DNA of 64,000 nucleotides from Enterococcus ureilyticus (GTDB taxonomy: Bacteria > Bacillota > Bacilli > Lactobacillales > Enterococcaceae): the NCBI RefSeq assembly GCF_001730315.1, contig NZ_MIKC01000007.1:30213-94212 (forward strand), read 5' to 3'. Position 1 is the stretch's first letter. Each line of letters starts with the position of its first letter. This document shows, one piece after another, positions 32,374 through 42,578 of the stretch. The notes beneath the pieces are model-generated. The model was given only the letters and a program-made list of their open reading frames with translations, had not been told where the DNA came from and searched no databases. The position numbers and the translations under genes are program-made.

Positions 32374-33612
32374 TCAATTTGTCTCTAAGTCATGGACAAA
32401 TAATCCACTTAACAATTTAGGTTCAAACCAAGTTGATTTTGGCGGCATGATTTTTCCTGCATCTGCAACATTTAGTAGATCATCCATCGTTGTTGGGTAA
32501 ACGGCAAAAGCAACCGACCATTGTCCGCTATCTACTAATTGTTCTAATTCCTCCATGCCACGAATGCCGCCGACAAAATCGATCCGTTTATCTGTGCGGA
32601 CATCTTGGATATCAAAAATTTCTGCAAATACATGATTTTGAAGTAAAGAAACATCTAAACCAGCAACAGGATCATCAGATAAAATTCCTTCTTTAGCGGT
32701 TAAAGTAAACCACTGTCCTTTTAAATACATCCCAAATGCTTTTGCTTGAGTAGGTTTTCCATTGTCTGTTTTTGTGACTGTGAATGCCTCTGCTAAACGA
32801 TCAAGGAAATCTGCTTCGATCGGGACATTCAAGACCCGGTTATAATCTAAAATTTCTAACTCTTCTTTTGGAAAAATAACAGATAAGAAGTAGTTAAATT
32901 CAGCTGTATCAGTTGCTTCAGGATGTGCTTCTTTTTTCTTTTGTCCAACTTTTACCGCAGATTCGGTCCGATGATGTCCATCTGCAATGTATAAAGCCGG
33001 CACATCTTGAGCGAAACGTGTCACTAGTTGTTCGATCACTTCCGGTTGGTCTACAAGCCAAACACGATGTGTAACGTCATGGAAACTTGTAAAATCATAA
33101 ACGGGAGCATGAGTTGTTTTCCAGTCGTCTGTCACTGTTTGAATCTGTTTGTTTTGGCGATAAGTTAGAAAAATCGGGCTAGTATTGGCATCACAAGCTT
33201 CAATATGACGGATGCGGTCGACTTCTTTTTCTGGACGAGTAAATTCATGTTTTTTGATCTTACCTTCTGTGTAATCCGTGATCGAAGTACACGTCACAAG
33301 ACCAGTTTGAGCGCGGCCATTCATTGTTAATTCGTAAAGATATAAAAGCGGTTGCTCATCTTGGACCAACCATTCTTTTTGTAAAAAGGCTTGTAAATTA
33401 CTAGCAGCTTTGGCATAAACTTGCTCATCGTAAGGAGAAAGAGTTTCAGGTAAATCGATTTCTGCTTTGTCGATGTGCAGGTAAGAATATGGATTATCGG
33501 CACCTAATTCTCGAGCTTCTGCTGAATTTAGAACATCATAAGGCAAGGTAGGGATTTTTTCGCTAAACGCTGCCGCTGGTCGAATACCTTTAAAGGGATG
33601 GATCATAACCAT
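32374..33612 (-). CDS. DUF1015 family protein in the serine operon
   Basis: A 412-residue soluble protein. It starts MVMIHPFKGIRPAAAFSEKI with LPYDVLNSAEARELG, then YLHIDKAEI, and has VLYIADGHHRTESAV-type residues (ALYIADGHHRTES), all typical of DUF1015. The start overlaps the serA stop by one base (TAATG), so it is translationally coupled to serine synthesis. DUF1015 proteins often sit with serA/serC in Firmicutes. The HH motif and fold have been linked to serine kinase or ParB-like phosphotransfer chemistry, which I give only as a hint. Function unproven. Confidence 0.85.
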   Translation of the reverse strand: MVMIHPFKGIRPAAAFSEKIPTLPYDVLNSAEARELGADNPYSYLHIDKAEIDLPETLSPYDEQVYAKAASNLQAFLQKEWLVQDEQPLLYLYELTMNGRAQTGLVTCTSITDYTEGKIKKHEFTRPEKEVDRIRHIEACDANTSPIFLTYRQNKQIQTVTDDWKTTHAPVYDFTSFHDVTHRVWLVDQPEVIEQLVTRFAQDVPALYIADGHHRTESAVKVGQKKKEAHPEATDTAEFNYFLSVIFPKEELEILDYNRVLNVPIEADFLDRLAEAFTVTKTDNGKPTQAKAFGMYLKGQWFTLTAKEGILSDDPVAGLDVSLLQNHVFAEIFDIQDVRTDKRIDFVGGIRGMEELEQLVDSGQWSVAFAVYPTTMDDLLNVADAGKIMPPKSTWFEPKLLSGLFVHDLETN

Positions 33613-34799
33613 TAGTAACTCACCGCCTCAGTATTTTTGATGGTTCTGACACGAATAATATTTTCAGCTGCTTGAATTTTTTCTGCAGCAGCATTGATTT
33701 TTTCTTCATCCGTTTCGGCAATATCAACAATTGTATAGGCATAGTCATCACGACTACGGTTGATCATCGTATCAATATTGATTTCTAAATTAGCAATGCC
33801 TGTTGAGATTTGTCCTAACATATTGGGAACGTTTCTGTGGATGATCGTGAAACGGAATGGCGAATTGAAGGCCATTTCGACCGTTGGGAAATTGACAGAG
33901 CGTTTGATATTCCCTGTTTCTAAGAATTTTTTCAGTGTACGAGCAGCCATCTTGGCGCAGTTGACCTCAGCTTCTTCCGTTGAAGCACCTAAATGAGGTA
34001 AAACCAAGATTTTGTCGTTGTGCAATAAGCGTTCATCTGCAAAATCTGTGACAAAATTACTGATTTCTCCTTGAGCAAGGGCTTCGATCACAGCTTGCGT
34101 TTCCACTAATTCACCACGAGCAAAGTTAAGTAAAACAGCATTTTTTTTCATTTGTTTCAGTTGTTCTTTGCCAATCAAATGATGGGTATTTTCAGATAAA
34201 GGCACATGAACAGTGATAAAATCACAGGTTTTTAATACCTCTTCCATACTTTGCGCTCGTTTGACACGACGTGAAATACTCCAAGCAGTATCAACGGATA
34301 CAAAAGGATCGAAACCTGTTACTTCCATGCCCAAACGATAAGCATCATTAGCAACCATTGCACCAATTGCACCTAAACCGATCACACCGAGTTTTTTGCC
34401 TTCTAATTCCGTTCCAGCAAACTGTTTTTTCTGTGCTTCCGCTTGTTCTTCTGTGTCAGCTCCAGTCAATGTTTGGACCCAGTTGGAACCTTTTAAAATG
34501 GGACGTACGGATAGAAGTAAGCAAGCGATCACTAGCTCTTTTACAGCATTTGCGTTGGCACCTGGGGTATTAAAGACCACGATTCCCTCTTCAGTACACT
34601 GTTTGACTGGCACATTATTGGTTCCAGCTCCGGCACGTGCGACGGCTAAGACTGACGCAGGAAAGGCATAATCATGGAGTTTTTCACTACGTAAGATGAT
34701 ACCGGCTGGGGCTTCTGTTTTATTGATCGTAAAATTTTCTTCGTTAAAGCGTGCTAAACCAACTGGGGCGATCGCATTGAATGTTTTAATATCATACAT
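33612..34799 (-). CDS. serA: D-3-phosphoglycerate dehydrogenase
   Basis: A 395-residue NAD-dependent enzyme for the first step of serine synthesis. The dinucleotide site GKKLGVIGLGAIGAMVANDA is near residue 150; catalytic Arg, Glu and His are in NFARGELV, DFADERLL and LPHLGASTEEAE. The last 75 residues (FTIIHRNVPNMLGQISTGIA) are an ACT domain, suggesting allosteric control. Its ATG directly follows the serC TAG. Second gene of serC-serA-DUF1015. Confidence 0.95.
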   Translation of the reverse strand: MYDIKTFNAIAPVGLARFNEENFTINKTEAPAGIILRSEKLHDYAFPASVLAVARAGAGTNNVPVKQCTEEGIVVFNTPGANANAVKELVIACLLLSVRPILKGSNWVQTLTGADTEEQAEAQKKQFAGTELEGKKLGVIGLGAIGAMVANDAYRLGMEVTGFDPFVSVDTAWSISRRVKRAQSMEEVLKTCDFITVHVPLSENTHHLIGKEQLKQMKKNAVLLNFARGELVETQAVIEALAQGEISNFVTDFADERLLHNDKILVLPHLGASTEEAEVNCAKMAARTLKKFLETGNIKRSVNFPTVEMAFNSPFRFTIIHRNVPNMLGQISTGIANLEINIDTMINRSRDDYAYTIVDIAETDEEKINAAAEKIQAAENIIRVRTIKNTEAVSY

Positions 34800-35891
34800 C
34801 TAGTTCGTTCCTCCGTATTCTGCTTCAAATTTTTTCATTAAGTCGACTAAAGCTGAAACACCAGCTTTAGGGAAGGCATTGTACAAACTAGCACGCATAC
34901 CGCCGACAGAACGATGCCCTTTCAAGTTTTCAAATCCTGCTGTTAAGGCTTCTTGATTAAATTTTTTATCTAGCTCATCACTTCCAGTAATAAAAGGAAT
35001 GTTGTTGATTGAACGGTCTTTCGGATTTACAGGTGAAGAAAATAAGTTGGAGGCATCGATTGCATCATATAAAATGGCTGCTTTTTCCTTATTTTGTTGT
35101 TCCATTTGACGAACGCCACCTTGTTCTTTGATCCATTCAAAGACAAGTTTAGCCATGTAAATGCCGTAAGTCGGCGGCGTATTGTACATTGAGCCATTTT
35201 TTGCATGGATCTCATAATCCAGCATAGCGCTGAGAACATCTACTTGACCAATCAAATCATCACGAACAATCACAACTGTAAGTCCTGCTGGTCCAATATT
35301 TTTTTGCGCACCAGCGTAGATCAACCCAAAGTCAGCGACGTTATAGTCAATTGATAAAATATTGGAAGACATATCAGCGACGATCGGCACATCACCTGCA
35401 TCCGGCAAATTAAAGATCGTGGTGCCTTCGATCGTATTGTTGGTCGTAATATGGAGATAAGCAGCATCTTGCGGAATATCTTGTTTATGGATATCGGGAA
35501 TATAACTGAAATTTTTATCTTCACTTGATGCAATGACCTGAACATCAACGTTATCGATTTTTTTCGCTTCGCTGATGGCTTTTTTTGCCCAAGAACCAGT
35601 ATTGACGTATAAGGCTTTTTTATTTTGTGCTAAATTCAAAGGAACCATCGTAAATTGCATACTAGCGCCCCCTTGTAAGAAGAGGACTTTATAGTTATCA
35701 GGAATCGTCATCAATTCTCTGAGTAGTGTTTCAGCATTTTCAATGATCGATTCAAAAAGGGAGGACCGGTGACTCAGCTCCATCACGGACATGCCGCTGT
35801 TCTCGTAATTCACCAATTCGGATTGTGCTTTTTCCAATACACTTTTAGGTAAAACGGCGGGACCAGCTGAAAAATTGTAAACAGTTTTCAT
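34800..35891 (-). CDS. serC: phosphoserine aminotransferase
   Basis: A 363-residue PLP enzyme, converting 3-phosphohydroxypyruvate and glutamate to phosphoserine. It starts [34 protein letters not shown] binds phosphate and cofactor; the PLP Lys lies in [18 protein letters not shown]. The C-terminal [16 protein letters not shown] is the substrate loop. RBS GGAGAG precedes the ATG. It heads the operon; a TATAAT -10 is visible on the minus strand at 35956-35961. No serB phosphatase is in the window. Confidence 0.96.
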   Translation of the reverse strand: MKTVYNFSAGPAVLPKSVLEKAQSELVNYENSGMSVMELSHRSSLFESIIENAETLLRELMTIPDNYKVLFLQGGASMQFTMVPLNLAQNKKALYVNTGSWAKKAISEAKKIDNVDVQVIASSEDKNFSYIPDIHKQDIPQDAAYLHITTNNTIEGTTIFNLPDAGDVPIVADMSSNILSIDYNVADFGLIYAGAQKNIGPAGLTVVIVRDDLIGQVDVLSAMLDYEIHAKNGSMYNTPPTYGIYMAKLVFEWIKEQGGVRQMEQQNKEKAAILYDAIDASNLFSSPVNPKDRSINNIPFITGSDELDKKFNQEALTAGFENLKGHRSVGGMRASLYNAFPKAGVSALVDLMKKFEAEYGGTN

Positions 35892-36082
35892 ACATCTATC
35901 TCTCCTTCGATATGATCATTCATTTACTCAATTTAGTATTAGTAAATGTGAAAACCATTATAACAGAAAGGCTAGATTAAAAAAAGATTAAAAAGGAAGT
36001 TTCGTAAAATTTTTCACGGAGTTTTTCATTCTGAAGAGCATCGCAAACATGTTTATAAATAGTTAAACATGTTCACATCTGC

Positions 36083-36097
36083 TTGAAAGCGCTTCTT
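36083..36097. promoter_or_regulatory. cre-like site between rpiR and serC
   Basis: TTGAAAGCGCTTCTT matches the cre consensus except at position 14. It lies about 190 bases upstream of serC and 58 bases past the rpiR stop. Distance from any clear promoter makes function uncertain. Confidence 0.35.
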
Positions 36098-36154
36098 ATT
36101 GTGGATTTTTTCTACTATAATATGGCGTGAAGAGACATCGGCCGAATCGTTCTT

Positions 36155-36850
36155 CTATCGTAAGTTTTGAAGGGTATAACTCATTAATAATTCAAATTGA
36201 ATCAATACAGTACCAAAGAATAATTGCGGATAATAGTCTTGATGAGAGCTTGGTGAATAAGTATTCGTGCTAATAGACAGTGTAGAAGTTTTACTGATAG
36301 CTGACTGATCACTGCCTACAAAACAAATACTTTCAAGTTCATTGGTTTGAGCAATTTCTGCTAGTTCAAACATCCTACCAGTGTTGCCGGAATTGCTGAT
36401 GAAGATCAAAAGTACGTCATCTTTATGACTTTTCCTTAAAAACTCTAAGTGACTATTCGAAGTTGCTCTAAAGCCATAAAGATTGAGGTATTCAGCAAAG
36501 TAATTTGCTAAATTTTGTGAAAACCCAGAACCTAAGATCATAATATTCTTCTCTTGATATTTTTTTAGAAGTCCTAAAAAAAGTTCTCCGTATGCTGCAA
36601 CTACATCGTGTTTTTCTAGTCGTTCTTGGTTGAGATTAAATTCACTGATGTAAAAAACGAGTTCGCTATAGCCAGTGAAATTCATTTTTTTCGCCATATT
36701 GATGATCGTTGCAGTAGAAACAAAACTTTTTTTCGCAATTTCTCGAATACCTAAGTTTTTTAATTCAACACGATGATCATTCATGTACGTTAAAATTTGG
36801 CTTTCCGTTTTATTTAATTGGTATTTTTCTGCAAGACTATCAATATTCAC
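36155..36850 (-). CDS. RpiR-family transcriptional regulator
   Basis: A 231-residue regulator. The N-terminal 75 residues are the RpiR helix-turn-helix (LNKTESQILTYM, then IREIAKKSFVSTATIINMAKKMNFTGYSEL). The C-terminal part is a SIS sugar-phosphate-binding domain (MILGSGFSQNLANYFAEYL, LIFISNSGNTGRMFELAE). I prefer the GTG at 36850, with AAGGG 9 bases upstream; the ATG at 36871 sits too close to the TATAAT -10 at 36884-36889 and has no RBS. It is divergent from the 36893 gene and the PTS permease and most likely controls them in response to a sugar phosphate. Confidence 0.85.
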   Translation of the reverse strand: MNIDSLAEKYQLNKTESQILTYMNDHRVELKNLGIREIAKKSFVSTATIINMAKKMNFTGYSELVFYISEFNLNQERLEKHDVVAAYGELFLGLLKKYQEKNIMILGSGFSQNLANYFAEYLNLYGFRATSNSHLEFLRKSHKDDVLLIFISNSGNTGRMFELAEIAQTNELESICFVGSDQSAISKTSTLSISTNTYSPSSHQDYYPQLFFGTVLIQFELLMSYTLQNLR

Positions 36851-36892
36851 TTGAATCACCCTTAAATTCATTTTAGTTAGGAGTATTATAAC

Positions 36893-37510
36893 ATGACAGA
36901 ACAAGAATATATCCATGATCCGTGGGCAAGAGTTAAAACTAGAAACAATCTAAACGGAGATGAAGTTGTCTCTGCTTTACAAAAGTCGATTCGTCGTGGA
37001 AATGAACGCGCAGCCTGCGACTTCGCTTATGAAATGTACATTACTTCCCCTCAATTTGAAGAAAAATTATGGCGTAGGTTGCTGGCAATTTCAGTTGAAG
37101 ACATTGGCATGGGTAATGAAAATGCTGCAATCATGATTAATAACTTAAATCAAATGCGTAAAGAATTCCAATATAATGAATCTGATCGAGCGATGTTCTT
37201 TTTCCATGCGATTCGCTATTTGTGTCACTCTGAAAAAGATCGTTCTTCTGATTTATTAAAAAATATCGTGATAAAAAGCTTTGCGATGGGGTACGTTCCT
37301 GAAATCCCTGATATTGCTTTGGATAAACATACTACTCGAGGAAAAGAAATGGGACGTGATTCCAAGCACTTTTTAAATGAAGCAAGCATCGTCATTCCCC
37401 AAGCTGAAGTGACCAATGATTATAAAGAGGAGTACGCCAAAATCATTGAACGCTATGACCCGAATGAAGTCGTTGAATCGGCTTTTGAATTTAATTCTTG
37501 GCAAGTCTAA
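36893..37510 (+). CDS. stand-alone RarA/MgsA C-terminal-like protein
   Basis: A 205-residue protein. The stretch VVSALQKSIRRGNERAACDF, then EKLWRRLLAISVEDIGMGNE, resembles the C-terminal tetramerisation part of the RarA/MgsA AAA+ clamp-loader-like ATPases (pattern: ALxxSIRGxDxxAAL ... RRLxxIAxEDIGLA). No Walker motifs are present, so the ATPase part is absent. RBS TAGGAG lies 10 bases before the ATG. It is 13 bases upstream of a PTS EIIC gene and divergent from an RpiR regulator, so a link to sugar uptake or a nucleoside-like metabolite is possible. The actual role is unknown. Confidence 0.7.
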   Translation: MTEQEYIHDPWARVKTRNNLNGDEVVSALQKSIRRGNERAACDFAYEMYITSPQFEEKLWRRLLAISVEDIGMGNENAAIMINNLNQMRKEFQYNESDRAMFFFHAIRYLCHSEKDRSSDLLKNIVIKSFAMGYVPEIPDIALDKHTTRGKEMGRDSKHFLNEASIVIPQAEVTNDYKEEYAKIIERYDPNEVVESAFEFNSWQV

Positions 37511-37523
37511 GGAGGACTTTTTG

Positions 37524-38840
37524 ATGAAAAATTCAGTGAGTACTAAAGGATCTATGGTCAATCGATTAAATGATATTTTAAGTCCGTTTGCAACTAAAAT
37601 TGGCAATCAGCGACATCTTAAAGCAGTTTCTACCGGAATGATGTTTGGCTTACCGTTTATTGTGATTGGTTCCTTTTTCTTAATTTTTGCCAATCCGCCG
37701 ATCAATATGGATCAGTATGATCCGACTCATGCTGGACTTTTTATGAAATTTTTAGCGAATTGGAAAGAATTCGCAGTTGCCAATTACGATGTGATCACAG
37801 CGCCATACAATCTTACGATGGGTATCATTGGCTTGATCAGTGTTTTTGGGATCGCTTATTCGTTATCAAATGAATACAAATTAAATGCTGCGATGAACGG
37901 CATGGTCAGTATGGTGATATATTTATTGGTTTGCACGCCTGTGAAAGAAGGGACGATTTCTCTAAATTATTTAGGGACGAATGGATTGTTTGTGGCAATT
38001 ATTTTAGGTCTTTTAGTAGTCGAAGTCAGTCGCTTTTTTGAAGTGAAGAATATTAAGATTTCACTGCCAGACACAGTACCGCCAATGGTCGTGACATTTA
38101 TCAATACCTTGATTCCCTTGTTGACAAACATTGTGCTTTTTTATGGTATGAATCTGGTTTTTCTAGGATTGCTCGATCAAACATTTCCTGACGCAGTCAT
38201 GTCCGTGTTGACTCCTGCTGTGAATATAGCTGGAAGTTTAGGCGGGCTGTTATTGATCGTGACCTTAGGAAATGTCCTTTGGTTATTTGGCATCAATGGA
38301 TCATCGATTATTTTTCCCATTGTATTTACATTAGGAGTCGCTCAAACAGGATTAAATGCGGAGCAAGCTGCAAATGGAGAAGTGATGAGTCATTTGATGA
38401 ACTTGCAGATGTTCCGAATTTCTGTTTTGGGTGGTGCTGGTAATACGTTAGGTTTAGTGATTTTAATGATGTTCAGCAAAGTACCGCAATATCGTACGAT
38501 TGGGAAATTGTCCTTTGTACCAGGAATTTGTTCTATCAATGAGCCTGTTATTTTCGGCTTACCGATTGTGTTTAATCCGATTTTAGGGATTCCATTCTTA
38601 CTGATGCCTGTCATTTCGTTGTTTCTAACGTATTTTGCGCAGAAAATAGGCATGATCTCTCTAGGTTTTATCGTGGATCCTTCATTTACACCATTTTTCG
38701 CTCAAGCGTATCTAGCTACGATGGATTGGCGTAATATTGTATTCTATGTTTTCTTGGTCGTTTTGAGTATCTTTGTTTATTACCCATTCTTTAAAGTCTT
38801 TGAAAAAAATCAAACGAAGTTAGTGGATGAACCAGTGTAG
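37524..38840 (+). CDS. PTS EIIC permease, lactose/cellobiose family
   Basis: A 438-residue membrane protein with about ten helices. The EIIC signatures are HLKAVSTGMMFGLPFIVIGSFF near the N-terminus, LWLFGINGSSIIFPIVFTL, and the substrate loop FVPGICSINEPVIFGLPIVFNPILGIPF, with the catalytic-type NEP motif. It is a lone EIIC: no EIIA, EIIB or glycosidase gene adjoins, so partners must be encoded elsewhere. The ATG at 37524 follows AGGAGG by 7 bases. Probably a beta-glucoside or oligosaccharide transporter; the sugar is not identifiable. Confidence 0.92.
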   Translation: MKNSVSTKGSMVNRLNDILSPFATKIGNQRHLKAVSTGMMFGLPFIVIGSFFLIFANPPINMDQYDPTHAGLFMKFLANWKEFAVANYDVITAPYNLTMGIIGLISVFGIAYSLSNEYKLNAAMNGMVSMVIYLLVCTPVKEGTISLNYLGTNGLFVAIILGLLVVEVSRFFEVKNIKISLPDTVPPMVVTFINTLIPLLTNIVLFYGMNLVFLGLLDQTFPDAVMSVLTPAVNIAGSLGGLLLIVTLGNVLWLFGINGSSIIFPIVFTLGVAQTGLNAEQAANGEVMSHLMNLQMFRISVLGGAGNTLGLVILMMFSKVPQYRTIGKLSFVPGICSINEPVIFGLPIVFNPILGIPFLLMPVISLFLTYFAQKIGMISLGFIVDPSFTPFFAQAYLATMDWRNIVFYVFLVVLSIFVYYPFFKVFEKNQTKLVDEPV

Positions 38841-38907
38841 ATGAATGCACAAAAAATTAGTGCAACAGACGGAATTGATGTTTGTTGAGGAATAGTTAAG
38901 TAACTGT

Positions 38908-38960
38908 CTCGGTGTTGAGAATTCGGTGATCGACTGAATTCTTTTCATCGAGTTTTTTTT
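38908..38960 (+). terminator. intrinsic terminator after the PTS gene
   Basis: CTCGGTG and GAGAATTCG (38908-38925) pair with CTGAATTCT and TCATCGAG (38933-38952), followed by eight T. Confidence 0.85.
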
Positions 38961-39038
38961 AGTCAGTGATTCATTTCACTTTTTCTGTTAACGTGGTAGA
39001 CTACCTACATAACAAACTGTATCAAAGGAGAATAATTA

Positions 39039-40424
39039 ATGGCTAAATTAAAAGAACTGGCCCGCAATGCTTTACAAGTTGCGCCGTTTACTTTATCGAA
39101 TACAATTACTTTTATCCCTTACTTTTTATTTCTAAGTTTAAGCGATGGCAAGACAATGGAGCGGATTTTACCGTTTGTCTTGTTTTATACTTTTCGTATG
39201 ACAGGTATTTTCCTGTTGAAGAGTTTCAAACTGGCATTGACAAGCTTTAATGTGTTGATCATTTCTATATTGATCGGAGGTGCCGGGTGCTTGCTTGGTG
39301 TGATGGGGCAATTTTACTTTCCGGCGTATCTTTTTTCAGCAGTTTTACTAGGGTTAAGTGCCTCGTGGCTGCCAGCTGCCAATACAACTGTCAATTATCA
39401 TGAAAAAAGACAAGGATATTCTGTATTGACTGCTAGAAAATATCTGTTCATTATACTGATTTTAGCTGGAGTGATTGCCTCACTAACACTGACAAAAGAA
39501 TTGAGAATTCCTTTAGTTTTAGGAGAGTACACGTTATTGTATATTGCGGCGTATCATACAGTGACCCATTATCCAGATTATGAAATTGATTTTAATGAAG
39601 TCGATCAACAGGTAATAGCGATCAAAGAGTTCTTTTTATTTCTAGTTTTCTTCGCACTCTTGCTATTTATTCGTTCAGCACGTTTATTGTTTGATCCTCA
39701 ATTGTTGGATGCGGGAATTATTGGATTTTCGGTTTTGTTTTTAATCTCTGCTTGGTATTTGAATCGTCGAAGAAAGACTTGGAAGTTACCATTGTGGCTT
39801 AATTTACTAACATTTGGCAATGGGATGTGTATGAATTTTCTCCTGCTTTTTGGCACGTTTTATGTTTCACTACGTTTAGGTGCAAGTCGACTTACAGTCA
39901 ATTTGTATGTTCCGTATATTTTAGGAATCGTTGCTTCGGCCTTCGTTATTAAATTGTTTTATCGTTTGTTCGCTACACTCGATCCGAAGACTGTCCATGT
40001 TGGAGGCTTTATCTTTTCTTTATTTCTACTGTTGTTTCGTCCGCTTTTTCCTATTGGCGTCTTTCTTTTAAGTTGCCTTATCAGCGCTACTGGTAATTTC
40101 TTGAACCGAAGCTACTATCAAGAAGAGATTTTGCCGCAGGATCAGCGAATCATCACAAAATATAGTACTCAAACGAAAGGCAGTGTTAGTCATCAATTGT
40201 TGTTGATGAGCATTTTGTGGCTGTTGGCTAAGCAAGCGCACTTACCTGTCAAAACTGTGTTGCAGATTACAGCACATCGAACCCAAAATCCTGGCGCGCT
40301 CCAGTTAGTGGAGCATATTCACATCATAAGTATCGTTGGATTGATTCTCTTTTTTTCTTTCATCTTATATACGATGATAAAATCGAATATTAAACAGGAT
40401 TATCAACAAAATCAGCCTAAATGA
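39039..40424 (+). CDS. MFS-like integral membrane protein, unknown substrate
   Basis: A 461-residue protein with about 12 hydrophobic helices and short loops, consistent with a major-facilitator-type fold. The N-terminus is basic (MAKLKELARNALQ) and a central polar segment (YPDYEIDFNEVDQQ) separates two six-helix halves. No clear family motif such as the MFS motif A is seen. RBS AAGGAG precedes the ATG. It is flanked by terminators upstream and by dut downstream, so probably monocistronic. Confidence 0.6.
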   Translation: MAKLKELARNALQVAPFTLSNTITFIPYFLFLSLSDGKTMERILPFVLFYTFRMTGIFLLKSFKLALTSFNVLIISILIGGAGCLLGVMGQFYFPAYLFSAVLLGLSASWLPAANTTVNYHEKRQGYSVLTARKYLFIILILAGVIASLTLTKELRIPLVLGEYTLLYIAAYHTVTHYPDYEIDFNEVDQQVIAIKEFFLFLVFFALLLFIRSARLLFDPQLLDAGIIGFSVLFLISAWYLNRRRKTWKLPLWLNLLTFGNGMCMNFLLLFGTFYVSLRLGASRLTVNLYVPYILGIVASAFVIKLFYRLFATLDPKTVHVGGFIFSLFLLLFRPLFPIGVFLLSCLISATGNFLNRSYYQEEILPQDQRIITKYSTQTKGSVSHQLLLMSILWLLAKQAHLPVKTVLQITAHRTQNPGALQLVEHIHIISIVGLILFFSFILYTMIKSNIKQDYQQNQPK

Positions 40425-40535
40425 TGTGAAAACACTAAAAAAGCACAGGAGAATATTAAAGAAAGTATAAAAGTAAACTGGGGACCATGGGAATATGTTA
40501 AAATAGAAATAGTTTACAAGTAGAGGAGCTTTTTA

Positions 40536-41015
40536 ATGAAACAACGAGGATTTGAAATTATAACAGATTATACAGACAAAGGAATCTCGATTCCGCAGCG
40601 TGCGACCAAAGGTGCTGCAGGATATGATTTTGAAGCAGCAGAAACAGTAGTAGTACCAAGCGTTTGGCAATTACAAGCCCAAGGCGTCGCACCTAAACCT
40701 GTTTTAGTAAAGACAGGGATCAAAGCATATATGGCTGAAAATGAATACTTAGAACTCGTGAGCCGTTCATCGAACCCCTTGAAACGCTTTTTAATGTTAG
40801 CGAATGGCGTAGGTGTGATCGATCGCGATTATTATAATAACGAAGGCAATGAAGGACATATCATGTTTCAATTTCTAAATTTCGGGTATGAAGAGATGAC
40901 CATCGAAAAAGGGGAACGAATCGGACAAGGGATTTTCAAACCGTTTCTTTTAGCGGATGTAGATGACGTAGAAAATGAACGTACAGGTGGTTTTGGTTCA
41001 TCTGGCAAAAACTAA
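40536..41015 (+). CDS. dut: dUTP diphosphatase
   Basis: A 159-residue trimeric dUTPase that hydrolyses dUTP to dUMP, keeping uracil out of DNA and feeding dTMP synthesis. All five motifs are present: AAGYDFEAAE, LVSRSSNPLKR, ANGVGVIDRDYY, GERIGQGIF and the Gly-rich C-terminal ERTGGFGSSG. Insertions after motif 1 (VVVPSVWQLQAQG) fit the Gram-positive chromosomal form. RBS GAGG precedes the ATG. A TAAAAT -10 lies near 40498. radA follows after 104 bases. Confidence 0.95.
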   Translation: MKQRGFEIITDYTDKGISIPQRATKGAAGYDFEAAETVVVPSVWQLQAQGVAPKPVLVKTGIKAYMAENEYLELVSRSSNPLKRFLMLANGVGVIDRDYYNNEGNEGHIMFQFLNFGYEEMTIEKGERIGQGIFKPFLLADVDDVENERTGGFGSSGKN

Positions 41016-41119
41016 AATGAAATCGCTTGGAAATTGCGTATCTTAATAGAGGGAAGTCTTAGTCTAAGCTGCTTATATTATGGTAAAATAAAGAATACAT
41101 CAAAATGAGGAGATAGCAT

Positions 41120-42490
41120 ATGGCAAAGAAAGCAAAAGTTCAATTTGAGTGTCAAACGTGCGGATACATCTCCCCTAAATATTTAGGCCGTTGTCCGAAC
41201 TGTGGTCAGTGGAACACGATGACAGAAGAAATTATTCAAGATACGACCGATCGTCGTGCGAGAGTGAGCCTAACGGGTAAAAAAACACAGCCCCAACGTT
41301 TAGCTGAAGTGGTTCCCAAAAAAGAACCTAGAGTTAAGACGAAGTTGGTAGAGTTGAATCGAGTCTTAGGCGGCGGCGTGGTTCCTGGGTCGCTAGTGTT
41401 GATTGGCGGGGATCCTGGGATCGGTAAATCAACATTACTTCTACAAGTATCTCAGCAACTAGCTGAAATCGGTGGTAAAGTTCTTTATGTTTCTGGTGAA
41501 GAAAGTGCAGAACAAATTAAAATGCGTGCGGAGCGTTTAAGCTCGATCGATACAGAATTTTACTTATATGCAGAAACAGATATGAATGAAATAGCCCGAG
41601 CAATCGAAAAACTGGAGCCTGATTATGTCATCATTGATTCGATTCAAACGATGACACAACCCGATGTAACCAGTGTTGCCGGTAGCGTCAGTCAGGTGCG
41701 AGAGACGACAGCTGAGTTATTGAAAATCGCAAAAACGAATGGGATCGCCATTTTTATCGTGGGTCATGTGACCAAAGAAGGGTCAATTGCAGGACCTAGA
41801 ATGTTAGAGCATATGGTGGATACGGTTTTGTATTTTGAAGGAGATAAGCATCATACATTCAGAATATTAAGAGCAGTAAAAAATCGTTTTGGTTCCACGA
41901 ATGAGATCGGTATTTTTGAAATGCGGGAGCATGGACTAGAGGAAGTAGCAAATCCTTCTCAAGTATTTTTAGAGGAACGCTTGGCTGATGCCACTGGTTC
42001 AGCAATCGTCGTAGCCATGGAAGGCACCCGTCCGATTCTAGTCGAGGTCCAGGCGCTGATCACACCAACGATGTTTGGCAATGCGAAACGGACCACAACG
42101 GGTTTAGATTTTAATCGAGTTTCCCTAATTATGGCTGTTTTAGAAAAACGTGCAGGGTTATTGCTGCAAAACCAAGATGCCTACTTAAAAGCGGCAGGCG
42201 GTGTCAAAATCAATGAACCGGCAATCGACTTAGCGGTGGCAGTCAGCATTGCTTCCAGTTATAAAGAAAATGGAACAAAACCCACGGAATGTTTTATTGG
42301 TGAGATTGGATTGACTGGCGAAATTCGTCGTGTGAATAGTATTGAACAGCGAGTGCGTGAAGCGCAAAAGTTAGGCTTTACCAAGATTTATTTACCGAAA
42401 AATAATTTAGGTGGTTGGACACCTCCAGAGGGAATCGAGATTGTTGGCGTGGCGACGATCGGAGAAACACTAAGAAAAGTATTCAAATAG
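41120..42490 (+). CDS. radA: DNA repair protein RadA
   Basis: A 456-residue RecA-like branch-migration helicase. An N-terminal C4 zinc finger ([18 protein letters not shown], residues 10-27) is followed by the ATPase domain with [14 protein letters not shown], the RadA-specific [11 protein letters not shown], and a Lon-protease-like C-terminal domain lacking the catalytic Ser. It processes recombination intermediates. GAGGAG RBS. It begins the conserved block radA-PIN/TRAM-ispD-ispF-gltX. Confidence 0.97.
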   Translation: MAKKAKVQFECQTCGYISPKYLGRCPNCGQWNTMTEEIIQDTTDRRARVSLTGKKTQPQRLAEVVPKKEPRVKTKLVELNRVLGGGVVPGSLVLIGGDPGIGKSTLLLQVSQQLAEIGGKVLYVSGEESAEQIKMRAERLSSIDTEFYLYAETDMNEIARAIEKLEPDYVIIDSIQTMTQPDVTSVAGSVSQVRETTAELLKIAKTNGIAIFIVGHVTKEGSIAGPRMLEHMVDTVLYFEGDKHHTFRILRAVKNRFGSTNEIGIFEMREHGLEEVANPSQVFLEERLADATGSAIVVAMEGTRPILVEVQALITPTMFGNAKRTTTGLDFNRVSLIMAVLEKRAGLLLQNQDAYLKAAGGVKINEPAIDLAVAVSIASSYKENGTKPTECFIGEIGLTGEIRRVNSIEQRVREAQKLGFTKIYLPKNNLGGWTPPEGIEIVGVATIGETLRKVFK

Positions 42491-42578
42491 ACTGAACGTG
42501 AGAATCGTTACAATGACTAACCAACGATTTCTCCTTTCATTCTGTCAAATTAAGTATATTATATTGGAGGATGAATCT

